64,000 nucleotides of DNA from Bordetella genomosp. 4 (GTDB lineage Bacteria > Pseudomonadota > Gammaproteobacteria > Burkholderiales > Burkholderiaceae_B), in NCBI RefSeq assembly GCF_002261185.1, contig NZ_NEVQ01000013.1, forward strand, positions 806,001-870,000, written 5' to 3'. The translations under genes were made by a program, and so were the position numbers. Below, one piece after another: positions 59,807-64,000 of this stretch. A model generated the notes under the pieces. It worked only from the letters and a program-made list of their open reading frames with translations, had not been told where the DNA came from and made no database searches. Every line of letters starts with the position of its first letter. Within the stretch, counting starts at the first letter, position 1.

Positions 59807-60748
59807 ATGGACGCCGTTGTCACCGCCGCTTTGCCGGTATTCGCCCTCATCCTGACAGGCTGGCTGGCGGCCCGCTGCGGCGTACTCGGCCCGGCAGCAA
59901 CCGACGCGCTCAATCGCTACGTCGCCTACCTGTCGCTGCCCGCGCTGCTGTTTCGCGCCATGGCTCAGGCCGACTTGAGTCTCATGTCCTGGCATTTCGT
60001 GGTGTCGGTGGCTGGTGGCATCGCCATTACCTTTGCAATCACTTGTTTGGTCTCGCGCCGGCATGACGTCCGCCTGACCGATCTCAGCATCCACGGCCTG
60101 GCTGCCTCATACGCCAACGCCGGGTATATGGGCATCCCGTTATGCCTGGCATTGCTGGGGCCAGCCAGTCTGGCGCCCGCCATCATCTGCACCCTGATGA
60201 CGGCCTGCGTCCTGTTTGGCGTTGCCATTGCCTTGATCGAATTTGATCAACACCGCGACCGCAGGCTGGGAACCACACTGTTGAAAGTCGCCCGCGCGCT
60301 GATCCGTAATCCCCTGCTGATTTCCCCTCTGGCCGGGCTGGCCTGGTCCTTATCGGGCCTGACGCTGCCCCTGGGCATTGATCGCTATGTCGAATTATTG
60401 GGCGCATCGGCCAGCCCCTGCGCATTAGTGACGATCGGTCTGTTCCTGGCCCAGGCAAGGCCCGGCGGCGAGCGCGACTCGGTCGGCAAACTCGTCGCCG
60501 GCAAGCTGCTGCTGCAGCCCGCCGCGACGGCTATTTTTGTCTTTTGGGCCTTTCCCGTGCCGCCACTATGGGCCTGGAGCGCGGTACTCATGAGCGCCCT
60601 GCCCATAGGAACCGGGCCCTTCATGCTGGCTCAACTCTACGGCCGCGACGCCCGGGCGACTTCGCGCGCGATCTTGCTGTCGACCATACTATCCGTGATC
60701 ACCGTTTCATTATTGGTGGCGTGGATCAGCAAACAAGCTCTGTATTAA
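59807..60748 (+). CDS. AEC-family (auxin efflux carrier) transporter
   Basis: Ten-helix permease of 313 residues, family of auxin efflux carriers and bacterial malonate/malate transporters. Pattern: AALPVFALILTGWLAARCGVLGP, LPALLFRAMAQADLSLM, ASYANAGYMGIPLCLALLG, SPCALVTIGLFLA. Substrate unknown. A single gene, 105 bases upstream of arsB. Confidence 0.86.
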   Translation: MDAVVTAALPVFALILTGWLAARCGVLGPAATDALNRYVAYLSLPALLFRAMAQADLSLMSWHFVVSVAGGIAITFAITCLVSRRHDVRLTDLSIHGLAASYANAGYMGIPLCLALLGPASLAPAIICTLMTACVLFGVAIALIEFDQHRDRRLGTTLLKVARALIRNPLLISPLAGLAWSLSGLTLPLGIDRYVELLGASASPCALVTIGLFLAQARPGGERDSVGKLVAGKLLLQPAATAIFVFWAFPVPPLWAWSAVLMSALPIGTGPFMLAQLYGRDARATSRAILLSTILSVITVSLLVAWISKQALY

Positions 60749-60853
60749 GGCACTCCAGCATGCATAGAACGCATCGCCTCATCACCTAAAGCATCACACG
60801 CACCCCCACACCGCGTTTTCCTGATAATTCGCCCTTCTGATCACCCGCTCATC

Positions 60854-62134
60854 ATGTTGCTGCCCGCCATCATTTTCATTGCCACGCTGATCCTGGTCAT
60901 CTGGCAGCCTCGAGGCCTGAACATCGGCTGGAGCGCCTCAGCAGGCGCCGTGGTCGCGCTGCTGACGGGCGTCGTTCAACCGAACGACGTGGTCGCCGTC
61001 TGGCACATCGTGTGGAACGCAACAGCCACCTTTATCGCCATCATCATCACCAGCATCATCCTCGATGCCGCGGGTTTCTTTAAATGGGCTGCACTGCATG
61101 TCGCCCGCTGGGGCGGCGGGCGCGGCCACTGGCTGTTTGCGTTGATCGTGCTGCTGGGCGCTGCCGTCTCTGCGTTATTTGCCAACGACGGCGCCGCCCT
61201 GATCCTGACCCCCATCGTCATGGAAATGCTGCTGGCATTGGGTTTTGGATTGGGCGCGACACTGGCCTTTGTCATGGCGGCAGGCTTTATCGCCGACACG
61301 GCCAGCACCCCTCTTGTCGTGTCGAATCTGGTCAATATCGTATCGGCCGACTTTTTCGGCATCGGCTTCGGTCAATATGCATCGGTCATGGTGCCGGTCA
61401 ACTTTGCAGCTGTCGCGGCATCGCTGGCGATCTTGTTCCTCTATTTCCGCAAACAGATTCCGGCGCGCTACAACGTCGCGCAAATCCCGCCTCCGCAGTC
61501 GGCCATCCGCGACCACATCACCTTTCGCGTCGGCATGGCGGTCCTGGTATTGCTGCTGACAGGATTTTTCATCCTGGAGCCGCTGGGCATCCCCGTCAGC
61601 GCCATCGCCGCGGTTGGCGCGCTGGTACTGCTATTAGTCGCCGGCCAACAACACATTGTCGGCACACGGCGCGTCATGCGCGAAGCGCCCTGGCATATCG
61701 TGGTGTTCTCGCTCGGCATGTACCTGGTGGTCTACGGACTGCGCAACGCAGGCCTGACGGCCTACCTGACGCAATTGCTGGAGGTCTTCGGCCACTATGG
61801 CATCTGGGCCGCCTCGCTGGGTACAGGCCTGGTCACCGCCTTTCTGGCCTCGGTATTGAACAACCTGCCCGCCGTGCTGGTAGGCGCACTGGCGATTGCC
61901 GACACAACGGCGACCGGCGTGATTCGCGACGCTATGATCTACGCCAACGTCATCGGCACCGACCTGGGCCCCAAAATCACCCCGATCGGCAGCCTGGCCA
62001 CCCTGCTCTGGCTGCACGTCCTGGCCCGCAAGGGCTTGCGTATCACCTGGGGTTATTACTTCAAAGTCGGTATTGTCCTGACGCTGCCGGTGCTGCTGGT
62101 CACCTTGATGGCGCTGGCTTTACGCCTGCAATAG
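60854..62134 (+). CDS. arsB: ArsB-type arsenite/anion efflux permease
   Basis: Twelve-helix ArsB/NhaD-superfamily permease, 426 residues. The sequence [67 protein letters not shown] and [27 protein letters not shown] match arsenite exporters. No arsR, arsC or arsA is nearby, so it is an isolated ars determinant, likely driven by the membrane potential. Another anion substrate cannot be excluded. Confidence 0.9.
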   Translation: MLLPAIIFIATLILVIWQPRGLNIGWSASAGAVVALLTGVVQPNDVVAVWHIVWNATATFIAIIITSIILDAAGFFKWAALHVARWGGGRGHWLFALIVLLGAAVSALFANDGAALILTPIVMEMLLALGFGLGATLAFVMAAGFIADTASTPLVVSNLVNIVSADFFGIGFGQYASVMVPVNFAAVAASLAILFLYFRKQIPARYNVAQIPPPQSAIRDHITFRVGMAVLVLLLTGFFILEPLGIPVSAIAAVGALVLLLVAGQQHIVGTRRVMREAPWHIVVFSLGMYLVVYGLRNAGLTAYLTQLLEVFGHYGIWAASLGTGLVTAFLASVLNNLPAVLVGALAIADTTATGVIRDAMIYANVIGTDLGPKITPIGSLATLLWLHVLARKGLRITWGYYFKVGIVLTLPVLLVTLMALALRLQ

Positions 62135-62212
62135 TCATTGGTGACAATGCACTAGCCGACAGCCAACCATCCCTGCTATGGTTGCCTACTATTCGCACGC
62201 CCGGAGCATGGC

Positions 62213-63919
62213 ATGAGCTGGATCATTGGCAGGTACACAACATTCACCCTGGTATTGCTGGGCACCTTTGTCACGCTGGCACTGGCCCTAACGATATCCA
62301 TGGCCTGGCTCTGGGCAGCTATACCGCTGGCCTTGCTGACCCTGCTGGGTATCTACGACCTGATCCAGCCCCGCCACGCCATCCGGCGCAATTATCCGGT
62401 ACTGGGCAATCTGCGTTTTTTGTTCGAATTCATTCGCCCTGAAATCCGCCAGTACTTTTTAGAGGACGACACACACGCCGCGCCTTTCTCGCGCGCACAG
62501 CGATCGATCGTTTACCAGCGTGCCAAGCAGGATGTCGACAAACGGCCCTTTGGCACCCAAGAGGACGTATACGGCGACCGCTACGAATGGATCAACCATT
62601 CCTTGGTCCCCGCACAGATCAACGACCCCGACTTTCGCGTCACCGTGGGCGGTCCCGATTGCGAGCAGCCCTATTCGATGTCGGTGTTCAATATTTCGGC
62701 AATGAGCTTTGGAGCGCTGTCGGCCAACGCTGTCCTCGCTCTCAACGAAGGCGCGCGCCAAGGCAATTTCGCCCACGATACCGGCGAAGGCGGCATCAGC
62801 CGCTATCACCGTCAGCCAGGCGGCGCATTGGTATGGAACATCGGCTCGGGCTATTTTGGCTGCCGTGACGAGAACGGCGCCTTTTCCGAAGAAGCCTTTG
62901 TTCGCAACGCCTGTACGCCGCAGGTCAAGATGATCGAGATCAAGCTGTCGCAAGGCGCCAAGCCCGGCCACGGCGGCATCCTGCCCGGCGCCAAAGTCAC
63001 CGCAGAAATTGCCGAAGCCCGAGGGGTAGCCATCGGTCAGGACTGCAACTCTCCGTCCAGCCACAGTGCGTTCGATTCGCCTATCGGCCTGCTGCATTTT
63101 GTGGCGCGGCTGCGCACGCTATCGGGCGGTAAACCCGTCGGATTCAAGTTCTGCATGGGCCACCCGTGGGAATGGTTCGCCATCGTCAAAGCCATGCTGG
63201 AAACTGGCATCACGCCGGATTTCATCGTCGTCGATGGCGCCGAGGGCGGCACGGGCGCGGCGCCCGTTGAGTTCGTCGATCACGTCGGCACGCCGCTGCG
63301 CGAAGCCCTGCGCATCGTGCATAACACCTTGATCGGCGTCAATCTGCGTGACCGCATCCGTCTGGGGGCCTCGGGCAAAATCATCACCGCATTTGACATG
63401 GCCCGCGTGATGGCCATGGGCGCCGACTGGTGTAACGCGGCGCGCGGCTTCATGTTCGCCGTGGGCTGCATCCAGGCACAGGCTTGCCACACAGACAAAT
63501 GCCCGACCGGCGTCACCACCCAGGACCGTGTACGCCAACGCGCCCTCGTCGTCCCCGACAAGGCGCAACGCGCCGCGAATTTTCATCGCAACAGCCTGCA
63601 CGCGCTCGCTGAGCTATTGCAGGCCGCCGGCCTCACGCATCCGAACCAGTTGCGTCCGCATCACATCGCCCGCCGCATCTCGCCCAGCGAGGTTCGTCTG
63701 CTGTCCGCATTATTTCCCGAGCTGGAGCCGGGCGAACTGTTGCGCGGGGAATTCCGCCACACGGTATTCAGAGTGGGTTGGTCGATGGCGCGCGCAGATT
63801 CGTTCAAGCCCGCGCACGACGTGACGGCAGCCTTGGCCGCCATACACTTGGCCCAGACCAACGCGACAACGGCCCCCGCCGCGCTCACGCCAAATGCTGC
63901 CGCACCGGCGACGCCATAA
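62213..63919 (+). CDS. Membrane-anchored FMN-binding glutamate synthase-like protein
   Basis: 568 residues. Two N-terminal hydrophobic helices (about 8-52) precede a GltS-type FMN domain: FNISAMSFGALSANAVLALNEGARQGNFAHDTGEGGISRYH, GAKPGHGGILPGAKVTAEIA and VVDGAEGGTGAAPVEFVDHVG, plus a cysteine cluster CIQAQACHTDKCPTGV that likely holds a 3Fe-4S centre. There is no glutaminase (class II amidotransferase) domain, so it is not a full glutamate synthase. The family is widespread and its reaction is undefined. Follows arsB by 78 bases, perhaps in one transcript. Confidence 0.85.
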   Translation: MSWIIGRYTTFTLVLLGTFVTLALALTISMAWLWAAIPLALLTLLGIYDLIQPRHAIRRNYPVLGNLRFLFEFIRPEIRQYFLEDDTHAAPFSRAQRSIVYQRAKQDVDKRPFGTQEDVYGDRYEWINHSLVPAQINDPDFRVTVGGPDCEQPYSMSVFNISAMSFGALSANAVLALNEGARQGNFAHDTGEGGISRYHRQPGGALVWNIGSGYFGCRDENGAFSEEAFVRNACTPQVKMIEIKLSQGAKPGHGGILPGAKVTAEIAEARGVAIGQDCNSPSSHSAFDSPIGLLHFVARLRTLSGGKPVGFKFCMGHPWEWFAIVKAMLETGITPDFIVVDGAEGGTGAAPVEFVDHVGTPLREALRIVHNTLIGVNLRDRIRLGASGKIITAFDMARVMAMGADWCNAARGFMFAVGCIQAQACHTDKCPTGVTTQDRVRQRALVVPDKAQRAANFHRNSLHALAELLQAAGLTHPNQLRPHHIARRISPSEVRLLSALFPELEPGELLRGEFRHTVFRVGWSMARADSFKPAHDVTAALAAIHLAQTNATTAPAALTPNAAAPATP

Positions 63920-63946
63920 TGCATGCCTGAAGCATCCTGCGCGGTA

Positions 63947-63972
63947 TTGAGGTACTGACCACAGTACCTCAA
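63947..63972. other. Perfect palindrome at right edge
   Basis: TTGAGGTACTG (63947-63957) and CAGTACCTCAA (63962-63972) are exact reverse complements around ACCA. No T tract follows in the window. Could be an operator or a Rho-type processing hairpin. Confidence 0.5.
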
Positions 63973-64000
63973 GCCTGCACAGCCCTATCCCATTTATGAA

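Overview
The window is chromosomal DNA of a high-GC betaproteobacterium, most likely of the family Alcaligenaceae (Bordetella/Achromobacter-like). The reasons are an orphan Bug/TctC-type binding protein, a RegB/RegA redox pair beside a cyoABCD quinol oxidase, an exbB-exbD-lpxK-ycaR-kdsB operon and Fe-superoxide dismutase. This assignment is an inference from gene content; no 16S gene is present. Nearly all of the window is ordinary, tightly packed core genome. I see no prophage, no insertion sequence and no CRISPR array.

Layout. 1-11.5 kb, minus strand: pqiA (cut by the left edge), clpA, pbpC, a bacterial alpha-2-macroglobulin and clpS; the murein/defence pair pbpC-A2M separates clpS from clpA. 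11.5-18 kb: cold-shock protein, DUF192 protein, 3-oxoadipyl-CoA-type thiolase, ClC transporter, sodB and xseA. An AT-rich gap with DnaA-box-like sites follows at 17.8-18.0 kb. 18-26 kb, plus strand: exbB-exbD-lpxK-ycaR-kdsB (lipopolysaccharide), adk, a short-chain dehydrogenase, murJ, an orphan fecR and rpsT. 26-33 kb: an accessory sugar-acid catabolic locus. SMP-30 lactonase, FadR-type regulator, Ldh-type dehydrogenase and GarL-type aldolase run leftward, and a Bug receptor and 2-hydroxyacid dehydrogenase run rightward, from a shared control region with two palindromic operators. 33-38 kb: TonB-dependent siderophore receptor, DUF3579 protein, argF and argG, with a large GC-rich inverted repeat on each side of argG.

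38-45 kb, minus strand: an OmpR-type two-component system directly upstream of kup, then tonB-exbB-exbD with a perfect 7-1-7 palindrome that looks like a Fur box. 45-52 kb: a SelW-like protein divergent from regB-regA, then cyoABCD. Between regA and cyoA are two perfect TGCGAC-N5-GTCGCA palindromes that closely fit the RegA/RegR box and frame a candidate promoter. This is the clearest regulatory discovery in the window. 52-64 kb: tRNA-Val, HU, a Cys/Met-metabolism PLP enzyme, rlmB, rnr, two identical tRNA-Leu(CAG) genes flanking a DTW-domain tRNA-modification gene, a GNAT acetyltransferase, an AEC transporter, arsB and a membrane-anchored glutamate-synthase-like protein.

Themes. Iron uptake: TonB-ExbBD (about 44 kb) would energise the receptor at 33-35 kb. 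Envelope: lpxK/kdsB, murJ, pbpC-A2M and pqiA. Respiration: RegBA with cyo. I did not find a convincing wholly new system. The items most worth following are the RegA-box/cyo architecture, the operator pair of the sugar-acid locus, the argG-flanking palindromes, the DnaA-box cluster and a dispersed terminator-like repeat.
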